Shown: positions 7,649 to 16,346 of the stretch, in pieces
Numbering within the stretch: position 1 is the stretch's first letter
Layout: each line of letters begins with the position of its first letter
NCBI GenBank assembly: GCA_963813495.1
Contig: CAWEZC010000005.1
Location: 806,001-870,000, forward strand
Length of the DNA stretch: 64,000 bases
DNA from: JACVRW01 sp963813495
Lineage (GTDB): Bacteria; Actinomycetota; Thermoleophilia; Solirubrobacterales; Thermoleophilaceae
Direction of reading: 5' to 3'
Program-made: the position numbers and the translations under genes
The notes under the pieces: generated by a model
What the model saw: the letters and a program-made list of their open reading frames with translations, nothing else
The model's database searches: none
What the model was told of the DNA's origin: nothing

Positions 7649-9619
7649 CTAGGTGGTGGAGGGGTTCTCGGGCTCCGAGGAACGCATCTCGGCGGTCCCC
7701 CCGGCCAGGCCCGGTCGCGGCAGCGTCTTGGGAGCGCGTTCCGGCTTGCGCTCCGGCGCCTCGGGCGCCGCCGGCGGAGCTACCGGGACCGGCGGCTCGT
7801 CGATGCCGAAGACCTCGTCCTCGGTCTTGCCGGCCAGCAGCTCGATGAACTGCTCCCGCTCGATCGTCTCGCGCTTGAGCAGGATCTCGGAGGTCATCTC
7901 CAGATGCTCGCGGTGGTCCTCGAGCACGGCGCGCGCGGTCACGTGAGCCTCCTCGACGATCCGCCGGATCTCGTCATCGATCTCGCGCGCGATCTCGTCG
8001 GAGTAGTCGGGCTCGGAGCTGAACTCGCGGCCCAGGAAGGGCTGGCCGTGGTCGTGGCCGAACACGCGCGGGCCGAGCTTGTCCGACATGCCGAAGCGCA
8101 TGACCATCTGCTTGGCGGTGGCCGTGACCTTCTCGAGGTCGTTGGAAGCGCCGGTGGTGACCTCGCGGAACACGATCTCCTCGGCGGCCCGGCCCCCCAG
8201 CGTCATGGCCATCGTGTCCGACAGCTCGGCGCGAGTGGTGAGGAACTTGTCCTCGGTGGGCAGCGAGATCGTGTAGCCCAGCGCCTGCCCGCGCGAGATC
8301 ACCGAGATCTTGTGCACCGGGTCGGTGTTGTCCAAGAAGTGGGCGACCAGCGCGTGACCCATCTCGTGGTAGGCCGTGATGCGGCGCTCCTTCTCGGACA
8401 TCACGCGGGTCTTCTTCTCCGGCCCGGCGATCACGCGCATGATCCCCTCCTCCAGCTGGAGGTGGTCGATCTCGCGCTTGCCCTGGCGGGCGGCCAGCAG
8501 AGCCGCCTCGTTCACGAGGTTCTGCAGATCGGCTCCCGTGAACCCGGGAGTCTGGCCGGCCAGCGTGTCCAGCTCGATCGCCTTGGCCAGCGGCTTGCCG
8601 CGGGTGTGGACCTCGAGGATCTTGGCGCGACCCTTGCGGTCGGGACGATCGACCACGATCTGGCGGTCGAAGCGCCCGGGGCGCAGCAGCGCCGGATCGA
8701 GGATGTCCGGGCGGTTGGTGGCCGCGATGAGGATGATGTTGTCCTTCATCTCGAAGCCGTCCATCTCGACCAGCAGCTGGTTGAGCGTCTGCTCGCGCTC
8801 GTCGTGCCCTCCGCCGAGGCCGGCGCCACGATGGCGCCCGACGGCGTCGATCTCGTCCATGAAGATGATGCACGGCGAGTTCTGCTTGGCCTGCTCGAAC
8901 AGGTCGCGCACGCGGGAGGCTCCCACCCCCACGAACATCTCGACGAAGTCCGAGCCGGAGATCGAGAAGAACGGGACGCCGGCCTCACCGGCGACGGCGC
9001 GCGCCAGCAGCGTCTTGCCGGTGCCCGGCGGGCCATACAGCAGCACGCCCTTGGGAATGCGGGCCCCGAGGGCCTGGAACTTCTTGGGGTTCTCGAGGAA
9101 CTCCTTGATCTCGTGGAGCTCCTCCACCGCCTCGTCCACACCGGCCACGTCGCGGAAGGTGATCTTGGGCGCATCGACCGACATGCGCTTGGCACGCGAC
9201 TTGCCGAAGGACATGACCTTCGAGCCGCCGCCCTGCATCTGGTTGATGATGAACAGCCAGAAGAGCAGGAAGATCACGAACGGCAGGATGTAGGTGAGCG
9301 CCGTGAGCCAGCCGGATCCGCCCTTCGGCTTGACCGTGATCGGGACGTTCTCCGCCCGCAGCTGGTTGGTGAGGTTCTGCTCGGTGTTGTCCGGATAGGC
9401 GGTCTGGTACTTCTTGCCGCTCTTGAGCTCGACGTCGATCCGGTTGTTCTTCGTGCTGAGCGTGACGTCCTTGACCGACCCGTTCTCGATCTGCGTCAGG
9501 AACTGCGAGTAATTCGGATCCTTCGTGCGATCCCCAGGGCTGATCAGCTTCTGGGCGAAGAAGGCCAGGACAACGACGATCAGAATGGGGAATGCTGCGC
9601 TCTTGAAGAATCGGCTCAC
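7649..9619 (-). CDS. ftsH: ATP-dependent zinc metalloprotease FtsH
   Basis: A 656-residue membrane-bound AAA+ protease that degrades misfolded and regulatory membrane proteins. Two transmembrane helices (residues 9-26 and 107-126) flank the periplasmic-side domain. The AAA module has Walker A GPPGTGKT (196-203), Walker B IIFMDEID (251-258), pore loop FVEMFVG (225-231) and second region of homology around 301-326. The peptidase zinc site is HEMGH (418-422). A Pro-rich C-terminal tail follows. The GTG at 9619 gives normal length. hpt lies just upstream on the same strand, the usual actinobacterial order, but tilS is not next to them. Confidence 0.98.
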   Translation of the reverse strand: MSRFFKSAAFPILIVVVLAFFAQKLISPGDRTKDPNYSQFLTQIENGSVKDVTLSTKNNRIDVELKSGKKYQTAYPDNTEQNLTNQLRAENVPITVKPKGGSGWLTALTYILPFVIFLLFWLFIINQMQGGGSKVMSFGKSRAKRMSVDAPKITFRDVAGVDEAVEELHEIKEFLENPKKFQALGARIPKGVLLYGPPGTGKTLLARAVAGEAGVPFFSISGSDFVEMFVGVGASRVRDLFEQAKQNSPCIIFMDEIDAVGRHRGAGLGGGHDEREQTLNQLLVEMDGFEMKDNIILIAATNRPDILDPALLRPGRFDRQIVVDRPDRKGRAKILEVHTRGKPLAKAIELDTLAGQTPGFTGADLQNLVNEAALLAARQGKREIDHLQLEEGIMRVIAGPEKKTRVMSEKERRITAYHEMGHALVAHFLDNTDPVHKISVISRGQALGYTISLPTEDKFLTTRAELSDTMAMTLGGRAAEEIVFREVTTGASNDLEKVTATAKQMVMRFGMSDKLGPRVFGHDHGQPFLGREFSSEPDYSDEIAREIDDEIRRIVEEAHVTARAVLEDHREHLEMTSEILLKRETIEREQFIELLAGKTEDEVFGIDEPPVPVAPPAAPEAPERKPERAPKTLPRPGLAGGTAEMRSSEPENPSTT

Positions 9620-9714
9620 GGCCTAGACCAAACCTGCCCTCCGAGGATGAAACGCAAGCCTAGCAAGGGGGTAGTTTCCTCTTTCGCCCGTTTCCGCCGC
9701 CTCCAGACCGGGTT

Positions 9715-10245
9715 TCAGGGCTCGTTGAGGACGGCCACGTAGGGGAGATTGCGGTACCGCTCTGCGTAGTCCAGGCCGTATCCGATCGCGAAGCTGTTGG
9801 GGATCTCGAAGCCGGTGTACTTGATCGGCAGGTCGATCTCTCGCCGCCCCGGCTTCGTCAACAGGGCACAGACCTCGAGCGAGGCCGGGTTGCGCGCCCG
9901 CAGCATGCGAAAGAGGTAGGAGAGGGTCAGGCCAGAGTCGACGATGTCCTCGACTATCAGGACGTCCTTGCCCTCGATCGGTGCATCGAGGTCCTTGAGG
10001 ATCCGCACCACCCCCGACGAGTCGGTGGAGGCGCCGTAAGAGGAGACGGCCATGAAATCGAGCTCGCAGTCGACCTCGAGATTGCGCATCAGGTCGGCCA
10101 GGAAGAAGATCGCGCCCTTGAGGACGCCGATCAGCAGCAGCTTGCGGCCCGCGTAGTCGCGCGAGACCTCCTCGCCAAGCTCCTTCACGCGGTGCGCGAG
10201 GTCGTCGCGCTGGACCAGGATCTCTCCGAGGGCGGGGTCGGCCAT
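9715..10245 (-). CDS. hpt: hypoxanthine phosphoribosyltransferase
   Basis: A 176-residue type I phosphoribosyltransferase that salvages hypoxanthine (and often guanine) to IMP/GMP with PRPP. Visible motifs: LIGVLKGAIFFLADLMR (pyrophosphate loop), the flexible-loop region SSYGAST and the PRPP signature VLIVEDIVDSGLTL. The C-terminal YVVGYGLDYAERYRNLP-type motif is present as FAIGYGLDYAERYRNLPYVA. ATG 10245 (MADPALGE) matches family length; an upstream in-frame start at 10299 is possible but less likely. It lies 95 bases upstream of ftsH and is probably co-transcribed with it; it receives bases from the nucleoside operon. Confidence 0.95.
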   Translation of the reverse strand: MADPALGEILVQRDDLAHRVKELGEEVSRDYAGRKLLLIGVLKGAIFFLADLMRNLEVDCELDFMAVSSYGASTDSSGVVRILKDLDAPIEGKDVLIVEDIVDSGLTLSYLFRMLRARNPASLEVCALLTKPGRREIDLPIKYTGFEIPNSFAIGYGLDYAERYRNLPYVAVLNEP

Positions 10246-10274
10246 GGGGCGCGAGAGGTTACCCAGGGATTCCA

Positions 10275-10859
10275 CTACGTCTCGGTGCGGTCGATCCACT
10301 TCGACTTCATGGTGCCCGGATCGAACTCCCGCAGGCGCTCGATCAGGACCCCGGGGTCCTGTTCGGCCATCAGCATCGCGCGGTGCTCCTCGCGCACGAA
10401 GCGCTCCTCCACGGAGTGGTCCAGGAAGCGGGCGATGCCCTCGTAGTAGCCCTCCACGTCGAGCAGGGCGCAGGGCTTTCGGTGCAGGCCGAGCTGCGAC
10501 CAGGTGTAGACCTCGAACAGCTCGTCGAGCGTGCCCAGGCCGCCCGGGAGGGCGATGAAGGCGTCGGAGAGCTCGGCCATGAGCGCCTTGCGCTCGTGCA
10601 TCGAGGTCACGACGCGCAGATCGGACAGGCCGGCATGCGCGATCTCCCTGTCCACCAGGGCGCGCGGGATCACGCCGACGATCTCGCCGCCCTCCTCGAG
10701 GACGGTGTCGGCCAGCGTGCCCATGAGGCCGACGTGCGCGCCGCCGTAGACCACACCGATGCCCTCGGCAACCAAGAGACGGGCGAGCTCGGCCGTCGTG
10801 TCGGCGTAGGCGCGCCGCGCGCCCGGGCTCGACCCGCAGAAGACGCAGACTCTCTGCAT
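10275..10859 (-). CDS. LOG-family (TIGR00730) cytokinin-riboside-monophosphate hydrolase-like protein
   Basis: A 194-residue Rossmann-fold protein starting MQRVCVFCGSSPGARRAY. It carries the LOG signature GGAHVGLMGTLAD, MHERKALM and PGGLGTLDELFEVYTW. LOG enzymes cleave nucleoside 5'-monophosphates to free base and ribose 5-phosphate; bacterial members often act on AMP or adenine-type cytokinin nucleotides. Its place 30 bases upstream of hpt on the same strand is consistent with purine nucleotide turnover. Longer upstream readings are rejected because homology begins at this ATG. Confidence 0.92.
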   Translation of the reverse strand: MQRVCVFCGSSPGARRAYADTTAELARLLVAEGIGVVYGGAHVGLMGTLADTVLEEGGEIVGVIPRALVDREIAHAGLSDLRVVTSMHERKALMAELSDAFIALPGGLGTLDELFEVYTWSQLGLHRKPCALLDVEGYYEGIARFLDHSVEERFVREEHRAMLMAEQDPGVLIERLREFDPGTMKSKWIDRTET

Positions 10860-10886
10860 GGTTCTGAGCGTAGATTGTCCGGCCGC

Positions 10887-11555
10887 ATGGAGCCGAGCCG
10901 CCACACCCGCGTGAAGGTCTGCTGTATCAAGAGCGTCGAGGAAGCCCGGCTGGCCATCGATGCGGGAGCCTCGGCGCTCGGCCTGGTGTCGGAGATGCCC
11001 AGCGGCCCCGGAGTGATCGCCGACGACGTGGCGGCCGAGATCGCGGCGATGGTCCCGCCCGGGGTGGACTCGTTTCTGCTCACCTCGGCGCAGGACGTGG
11101 ACTCGATCGTGGCCCAGCAGCGGCAGATCCGCGCGCGGGTCCTGCAGCTCGTCGACGCTCTGGCTGCGGGGACGCACGCCGAGCTGCGCCGCGCCCTGCC
11201 GGGCGTCAAGCTCGTGCAGGTGGTGCACGTGGCCGGGCCGGAGTCCGTGGAGGAGGCGACCTCGGTAGCGGGCGCCGTGGACGCGATCCTGCTCGACTCG
11301 GGCAATCCATCACTGGAGGTGAAAGAGCTCGGCGGTACCGGACGCCGCCACGACTGGGAGCTCTCGCGACGGATCCGCGAGGCGGTGGGCGTGCCGCTGT
11401 TCCTGGCGGGCGGCCTGCGCCCGGAGAACGCCCGCGAGGCGATCGACACGGTGGCTCCCTTCGGCCTGGATGTCTGCTCGGGGCTGCGCTCCGGGGAGAG
11501 CTTCGCCCTCGACGCGGCCAAGCTTGAGCGCTTCATGGCGGCAGTGGGCCGCTGA
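10887..11555 (+). CDS. phosphoribosylanthranilate isomerase-like (TrpF-family) protein
   Basis: A 222-residue (beta/alpha)8 protein of the TrpF family. The catalytic cysteine motif reads KVCCIKS (TrpF: KICGIT), the acid motif is LLDSGN, and the phosphate loops GGTGRRHDW and LAGGLRPENA are present. It belongs to the divergent clade with MPSGPGVI and FLLTS segments, found away from tryptophan operons in several bacteria; isomerase activity is plausible because both catalytic residues are kept, but the substrate may differ. It is divergent from the LOG gene (27 bases apart) and lies upstream of deoC, not near other trp genes. Confidence 0.82.
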   Translation: MEPSRHTRVKVCCIKSVEEARLAIDAGASALGLVSEMPSGPGVIADDVAAEIAAMVPPGVDSFLLTSAQDVDSIVAQQRQIRARVLQLVDALAAGTHAELRRALPGVKLVQVVHVAGPESVEEATSVAGAVDAILLDSGNPSLEVKELGGTGRRHDWELSRRIREAVGVPLFLAGGLRPENAREAIDTVAPFGLDVCSGLRSGESFALDAAKLERFMAAVGR

Positions 11556-11613
11556 GCCGCACGCCTGGTTGCGTAGCGTTCATGTCGCCGCGCTCAGTCG
11601 CCATACTGAGGGG

Positions 11614-12501
11614 GTGATTCGCAGGCTTCCCCACGTCGACCGCGTCGGTATCGAGGAACGCGCCGCCACTCTGGGCAAGCGTTCCATCAAGACCAGCGCC
11701 AAGCAGCAGGGCATCCGCCTGGCCGTGTCGATGACCGACCTCACGACGCTGGAGGGTGCCGACACCGCGGGAAAGGTCCGCCACCTCTGCGCCAAGGCCG
11801 TATGCCCGGCGCCCACGATGCCGGAGATCCCCTCCTGTGCCGCGGTGTGCGTGTATCCCGCGCAGGTCGGGGTGGCACGGGAGGCGCTCGAGGGCACCGG
11901 CGTTCGCGCCGCCTCGGTCGCCGCAGCCTTCCCGAGCGGTCAGGCGTCGCTCGAGGTCAAGCTGCGAGACACCGAGGATGCCGTGGCCGCCGGAGCGGAC
12001 GAGATCGACATGGTCATCTCGCGCGAGGCGTTTCTCTCGGGCCAGGACACCCGCGTGATGGAGGAGATCGTCCGCATCAAGGAGGCCTGTGGCGAGGCCC
12101 ACCTCAAGGTGATCCTCGAGACCGCGGAGCTCGGCTCCTACGACCACGTTCGCCACGCCTCGATGCTCGCCATGGAGGCCGGTGCCGACTTCATCAAGAC
12201 CTCCACCGGCAAGGCGGCCAGCGGTGCGACCCCCGGCGTGACGCTGGTGATGCTGGAGGCGATCCGCGACTACGCCGAGCGCAGCGGGCGCGCGGTGGGA
12301 ATGAAGGCCGCGGGCGGCGTCTCCAACAGCAAGGCGGCGCTGCACCGGCTCGTGCTCGTCAAGGAGACGCTGGGGGACGAGTGGCTGACCCCGGAGCGCT
12401 TTCGCATCGGCGCCTCCTCGTTGCTCAACGATCTCCTCATGCAGTACGAGAAGACCGAGACCGGCCGCTACGCGCGGCCCGAGGACTTCTCGCGCGAATG
12501 A
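11614..12501 (+). CDS. deoC: deoxyribose-phosphate aldolase
   Basis: A 295-residue class I aldolase cleaving 2-deoxyribose 5-phosphate to glyceraldehyde 3-phosphate and acetaldehyde. Signature segments: CVYPAQVGVAREAL, AAAFPSGQASLEVKL, GADEIDMVI, the Schiff-base lysine in DFIKTSTGKA and the proton-relay lysine in VGMKAAGGV. It starts at GTG 11614; the frame is open further upstream but without homology. It is followed after 19 bases by an aldehyde dehydrogenase pair that could oxidise the acetaldehyde or another aldehyde, an arrangement common in actinobacteria. It completes deoxynucleoside catabolism with the phosphorylases nearby. Confidence 0.96.
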   Translation: MIRRLPHVDRVGIEERAATLGKRSIKTSAKQQGIRLAVSMTDLTTLEGADTAGKVRHLCAKAVCPAPTMPEIPSCAAVCVYPAQVGVAREALEGTGVRAASVAAAFPSGQASLEVKLRDTEDAVAAGADEIDMVISREAFLSGQDTRVMEEIVRIKEACGEAHLKVILETAELGSYDHVRHASMLAMEAGADFIKTSTGKAASGATPGVTLVMLEAIRDYAERSGRAVGMKAAGGVSNSKAALHRLVLVKETLGDEWLTPERFRIGASSLLNDLLMQYEKTETGRYARPEDFSRE

Positions 12502-12520
12502 CTTCGAACGCTCGCGCCAT

Positions 12521-13984
12521 ATGAGTGCTCAGCAGACACGCACCCGCATCGTCTGGGACTACGCGCCCGCGCCCGAGTCGGCCGACCACGTTCGCCTGCG
12601 CGACTCCTACGGGCTGTTCGTAGACGGCGAGTTCCGCGACCCCGGCGACGGCCGCCGCGTGCCCTCGATCAACCCGGCCACCGAGGAGCCGGTCGCCGAG
12701 GTTGCCTTCGCGGGCGCCGCGGACGTCCGCGCGGCGGTGGAGTCGGCCCGGGCGGCACAGCCGGCCTGGGCGGCGCTGAGCGGCCTGGAGCGCGGCAAGT
12801 ACCTGTTTCGCATCGCGCGGCTGATCCAGGAACGCGCCCGCGAGCTGGCCATCGTGGAGTCGCTCGACGGAGGCAAGCCGATTCGTGAGTCGCGCGACGT
12901 GGACGTACCCCTCGCCGCCGCGCACTTCTTCCACTACGCGGGCTGGGCCGACAAGCTGTCCTACGGCGTCGGCGGCCGCCCGGTCGAGCCGCTCGGCGTG
13001 GCCGCCCAGATCGTGCCTTGGAACTTCCCGCTGCTGATGGCGGCGTGGAAGCTCGCGCCCGCGCTGGCCTGCGGCAATACGGCCGTGCTCAAGCCGGCCG
13101 AGACCACGCCGCTCAGCGCGCTGCTGCTGGCCGAGATCGTCCAGGAGGCCGAGCTGCCTCCGGGCGTGATCTCGATCCTGCCCGGGGACGGCGCCACCGG
13201 CGCCGCGCTCGTCCGCGATCCGGGCATCGACAAGGTCGCCTTCACGGGTTCGACCTCGGTGGGCAAGGACATCCAGGCCGCGCTCGCCGGCCGCGGAATC
13301 CCACTCACCCTGGAACTGGGCGGCAAGTCGGCCAACGTGGTGTTCGAGGACGCCGCGCTCGACCAGGCGGTCGAGGGGATCGTCAACGGGATCTTCTTCA
13401 ACCAGGGCCACGTCTGCTGCGCGGGCTCGCGCCTGCTGATCCAGGAGTCGGTGGCCGACGTGGTGATCGGCAAGCTCTGGGAGCGGATGGGGCGCCTGCG
13501 GGTGGGCGACCCGCTCGACAAGAACACCGATGTCGGGGCCATCAACTCGCGCGAGCAACTCACGCGGATCGAGGAGCTGGTGGCCGCCGGCGAGCAGGAG
13601 GGCGCGCTGCGGCGCAGCGTGGCCTGCGAGCTGCCCGAGCGCGGCTGGTGGTTCGCGCCGACGATCTTCACCGAGGTGGCCCCGGCGCACCGGATCGCGG
13701 TCGAGGAGATCTTCGGCCCCGTCGTGTCGGTGCTCACCTTCCGCAGCCAGGCCGAAGCGATCGAGAAGGCCAACAACTCGGCCTACGGGCTCGCCGCCGG
13801 CATCTGGACCGACAAGGGGGCCAAGGCCTTCGAGGTGGCCGCGGCGCTCAAGGCCGGCGTGGTCTGGCAGAACACGTACAACCACTTCGATCCCACCGCG
13901 GCCTTCGGCGGCTACAAGGAGAGCGGCTTCGGGCGCGAGGGCGGGCCGGCCGGACTGCGTCCCTACCTGCGGGTGCTCTCGTGA
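12521..13984 (+). CDS. aldehyde dehydrogenase, catalytic (ALDH16-like N-terminal part)
   Basis: A 487-residue NAD(P)-dependent aldehyde dehydrogenase. Key residues are in place: PWNFP with Asn168, the cofactor segment FTGSTSVGK (241-249), the general base in LELGGKS (Glu265) and the nucleophile in NQGHVCCAGSR (Cys299 by alignment with ALDH2). FGGYKESGFGREGG closes the domain. Its stop overlaps the GTG of the next gene, which encodes a truncated ALDH, suggesting the two form one complex. Likely substrate: acetaldehyde or another aldehyde produced by DeoC, by inference. Confidence 0.94.
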   Translation: MSAQQTRTRIVWDYAPAPESADHVRLRDSYGLFVDGEFRDPGDGRRVPSINPATEEPVAEVAFAGAADVRAAVESARAAQPAWAALSGLERGKYLFRIARLIQERARELAIVESLDGGKPIRESRDVDVPLAAAHFFHYAGWADKLSYGVGGRPVEPLGVAAQIVPWNFPLLMAAWKLAPALACGNTAVLKPAETTPLSALLLAEIVQEAELPPGVISILPGDGATGAALVRDPGIDKVAFTGSTSVGKDIQAALAGRGIPLTLELGGKSANVVFEDAALDQAVEGIVNGIFFNQGHVCCAGSRLLIQESVADVVIGKLWERMGRLRVGDPLDKNTDVGAINSREQLTRIEELVAAGEQEGALRRSVACELPERGWWFAPTIFTEVAPAHRIAVEEIFGPVVSVLTFRSQAEAIEKANNSAYGLAAGIWTDKGAKAFEVAAALKAGVVWQNTYNHFDPTAAFGGYKESGFGREGGPAGLRPYLRVLS

Positions 13985-14793
13985 GCCGGCTGGCGGTTCC
14001 GAAGACCTACAAGCTGTACATCGGTGGGGCCTTCGTGCGCTCGGAGTCCGGCCGCTACGACCGCGTGCAGGAGCGCAACGTGCCGCGCGCCTCGCGCAAG
14101 GACGTGCGCGACGCCGTCAAGGCCGCGCGCGCGGCGGCCGGGCCGTGGGCGGGTCGCACCGCCTACAACCGGGGCCAGATCCTCTACCGGGCCGCCGAGG
14201 CGCTCGAGTCACGGGCCGAGGAGATCGGCGTGGCTCGTTCCGAGGTCAACGCGGCCATCGACCTGCTCGTCCACTACGCCGGCTGGACGGACAAGTTCCA
14301 GCCCGTGCTCGGGGGTGTCAATCCCGTGGCCGCGCCGTTTCTCTCCTTCTCCGTGCCCGAGCCGACGGGCGTCGTGGGCGTGGTGGCCCCCGACTCGCCC
14401 GAGCTGCTGGGCCTGGTGGCCGAGCTGGCGCCGGCCCTGGCCGCGGGCAACGTCGTGGTGGGCGTGCTGTCCGAGGCCGGTCCCCTGGCGGGGCTCGATT
14501 TCTCCGAAGTCCTCGGTGTGTCCGACGTTCCCGCCGGCGTGGTGAATCTGCTCTCGGGCAGGCGGGCCGAGCTGGCGCGCGCGCTGGCAGGGCACCGGGA
14601 CGTGAATGCCGTGGTCGACGCTTCGGCGGACGCTGATCTGGGCGCGGAAATCGATCGCCTGGCGGCAGAGAGCGTTACGCGGGTGCGGCATGCGGCGCCT
14701 ACTACCGGCTATGAGGAAGGTGTCCGGGACGCGCTCGGTCGCCTCGAGGCGGTGCTGGAGCTGAAGACGGCGTGGCATCCCGTGGGGGCTTGA
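13981..14793 (+). CDS. truncated, non-catalytic aldehyde dehydrogenase paralogue
   Basis: A 270-residue protein from GTG 13981, overlapping the previous stop by 4 bases (GTGA). It matches ALDH over the Rossmann part: YKLYIGGAFVRSESGRY, NVPRASRKDVRDAVKAAR, HYAGWTDKFQPVLG and PEPTGVVGVVAPDSPELLGL. It then tapers off and lacks the catalytic Cys domain and the LELGGK motif. The same layout, a full ALDH followed by a second truncated ALDH unit, is known within single chains of ALDH16 enzymes. Here the two parts are separate, coupled genes. Its role is probably structural or regulatory. Confidence 0.85.
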   Translation: MSRLAVPKTYKLYIGGAFVRSESGRYDRVQERNVPRASRKDVRDAVKAARAAAGPWAGRTAYNRGQILYRAAEALESRAEEIGVARSEVNAAIDLLVHYAGWTDKFQPVLGGVNPVAAPFLSFSVPEPTGVVGVVAPDSPELLGLVAELAPALAAGNVVVGVLSEAGPLAGLDFSEVLGVSDVPAGVVNLLSGRRAELARALAGHRDVNAVVDASADADLGAEIDRLAAESVTRVRHAAPTTGYEEGVRDALGRLEAVLELKTAWHPVGA

Positions 14794-15287
14794 GCTCGGC
14801 CCGCGCTCGCGCGGCGGCGGGCAGCGTCGTCTTCCTGTTTCTTGCCCCGGGTGTCGTGGGCGGCTTGCTGCCGTGGCTGCTGACGGGATGGGACTCGGCT
14901 GATCCCTGGGCCGGGCTCCAGGTGGCCGGCGGGCTGCTGATCGTAGCCGGCGTGGCCGTGCTGCTGCACACCTTCGCTCGCTTCGTGTTCGAGGGCATCG
15001 GAACCCCGGCTCCTGTCGCACCCACCCGCCGGCTCGTGGTCGGCGGCCTCTACCGCCACGTGCGCAACCCGATGTACGTGGCCGTGGCCGCGACCATCAT
15101 CGGCCAGGCGATGCTGCTGGGCCGGCCCGTGCTGCTGGCCTACGCCGCCCTCTTCATGGCTGTCGTGGCGAGCTTCGTTCACTTCTACGAAGAGCCCACC
15201 CTGACGCGCCAGTTCGGCGACGCCTACATCGCGTACCGACGCGCCGTCCCGGCCTGGCGCCCCCGCCTGCGTGCCTGGCGTGGCTGA
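14772..15287 (+). CDS. isoprenylcysteine carboxyl methyltransferase-family membrane protein
   Basis: A 171-residue membrane protein with four to five hydrophobic segments (about residues 17-37, 47-70, 102-120, 122-140). It ends with the ICMT/phospholipid N-methyltransferase signature: GLYRHVRNPMYVAVAATIIG and EEPTLTRQFGDAYIAYRRAV, which bind S-adenosylmethionine. The substrate is unknown; bacterial members methylate lipids or unknown carboxylates. The GTG at 14772 overlaps the ALDH paralogue by 22 bases; a TTG at 14790 is an alternative. It may be co-transcribed with deoC and the ALDH genes. Confidence 0.88.
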   Translation: MASRGGLSSARARAAAGSVVFLFLAPGVVGGLLPWLLTGWDSADPWAGLQVAGGLLIVAGVAVLLHTFARFVFEGIGTPAPVAPTRRLVVGGLYRHVRNPMYVAVAATIIGQAMLLGRPVLLAYAALFMAVVASFVHFYEEPTLTRQFGDAYIAYRRAVPAWRPRLRAWRG

Positions 15288-15335
15288 GTCGTAACACTCG
15301 TCGCACACGTGTGGCGCAGGGCGCGCCACGCTTCG

Positions 15336-15385
15336 GGGGTGGGCCCTGTCAATGCCGCATACGAGCATCCAAAGGGCCCACACCC
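15336..15385. repeat. inverted repeat at the AbiEi/DUF559 start
   Basis: GGGGTGGGCCCT near 15336-15348 is mirrored by AGGGCCCACACCCC near 15372-15385 (one inserted base), a 12-bp stem with a loop of roughly 25 bases. It covers the first codons of the AbiEi/DUF559 gene, so it could be an autoregulatory operator or an RNA hairpin controlling translation. Seen directly; function inferred. Confidence 0.4.
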
Positions 15386-16346
15386 CGATGTTCGGGTCGC
15401 CCGCATCGCGGCGCGCCAGCACACCCTCATCACTCATGAACAACTCGTCGCGGTCGGGATCCGCGGGAGTGCGGTGAGTCGGAGGGTTGCGACCGGCCGG
15501 CTAAATCGCCGGTACCGCGGCGTTTACGTCGTCGGCCAGCCGAGTCTCACCCGGGAGGGCCGGTGGCTGGCAGCCGTGCTCGCGTCGGGAACGGGGGCCG
15601 TCCTCAGTCACCTGGATGCCGCAGTGTTATGGGGTGTCTACGACAGGACGGGCGCGAAGATTCACGTGACCACCGCGCATCGGTCGCGCAAGGGCTCGGG
15701 AGACATCCGCCTTCATCGGGTTCGCCATCTCGATGCCGAGCAGGTGACCGTGGTCAACCGCATCCCCGTCACGACCGTCGCCCGCATGCTGGTCGACCTG
15801 ACCGACGTCCTCGGCCGCGAGCGGTTGACCCGGATCATCAGGGAGGCCGCCTACAGAGGTCTGCTCGACCTCGACCAACTGGACGCCGCCATCACGCGAG
15901 CCCACGGGAGACGCAGCTTGCCGACCCTCCGTGCTGCAGTTCAAGCCCACCGCCCCAGCACGATCATCCGCAGCGAGCTCGAGCACCGCTTCCTCGAGCT
16001 GTGCCGAACAGCGAACCTCCCCCAGCCCGACACCAACGTTCCCGCGCTGGTCAACGGCAAGAGCATCAGGCACGACTGCCTCTGGCCGACCCAGGGAGTG
16101 GTAGTCGAACTCGACGGCACGGCGGCGCACGACAGGTCCGACGCCTTCGAAAGCGACCGCGCCCGCGACGCGGCCGTGTCCGCCGCCGGCCTGCGCACCC
16201 TTCGCTACACCTGGAAGCGCATCAGCGAGGATGCCGACGCGGTGGCCGCGGAGCTGCGCGCCGTTCTGGGCCCTCTAGGCCCGCCGCTCAGACCCACACG
16301 AAGTGCACCTCGATGTCGGCAAACTCGGCGTAGCGGCGCTTGTTGA
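15339..16346 (+). CDS. AbiEi-like HTH plus DUF559 endonuclease-like protein
   Basis: A protein of about 335 residues. The N-terminal part (ARIAARQHTLITHEQLVAVG, then GSAVSRRVATGRLNRRYRGV) is the winged-helix start found in AbiEi-type antitoxins. The C-terminal part (SELEHRFLELCRTANLPQPD to LDGTAAHDRSDAFESDRARD, then LRTLRYTWKRI) resembles DUF559, a Vsr/restriction-endonuclease-like fold with the acidic V-E-L-D-G-T core. No toxin gene (AbiEii) is adjacent. The start is uncertain: GTG 15339 or GTG 15309. The C-terminal 20 residues overlap the convergent gene by 59 bases and are probably a read-through tail. Confidence 0.8.
   Translation: MGPVNAAYEHPKGPHPDVRVARIAARQHTLITHEQLVAVGIRGSAVSRRVATGRLNRRYRGVYVVGQPSLTREGRWLAAVLASGTGAVLSHLDAAVLWGVYDRTGAKIHVTTAHRSRKGSGDIRLHRVRHLDAEQVTVVNRIPVTTVARMLVDLTDVLGRERLTRIIREAAYRGLLDLDQLDAAITRAHGRRSLPTLRAAVQAHRPSTIIRSELEHRFLELCRTANLPQPDTNVPALVNGKSIRHDCLWPTQGVVVELDGTAAHDRSDAFESDRARDAAVSAAGLRTLRYTWKRISEDADAVAAELRAVLGPLGPPLRPTRSAPRCRQTRRSGAC

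Noticed and set aside
7904..9742. Long plus-strand open frame opposite ftsH
   Set aside because: It is the antisense shadow of a highly conserved gene; its product is rich in His/Arg/Leu repeats with no motif.
15309..16346. Complete toxin-antitoxin (AbiE) system
   Set aside because: Only the AbiEi-like half is present, fused to DUF559; no AbiEii toxin gene lies on either side.
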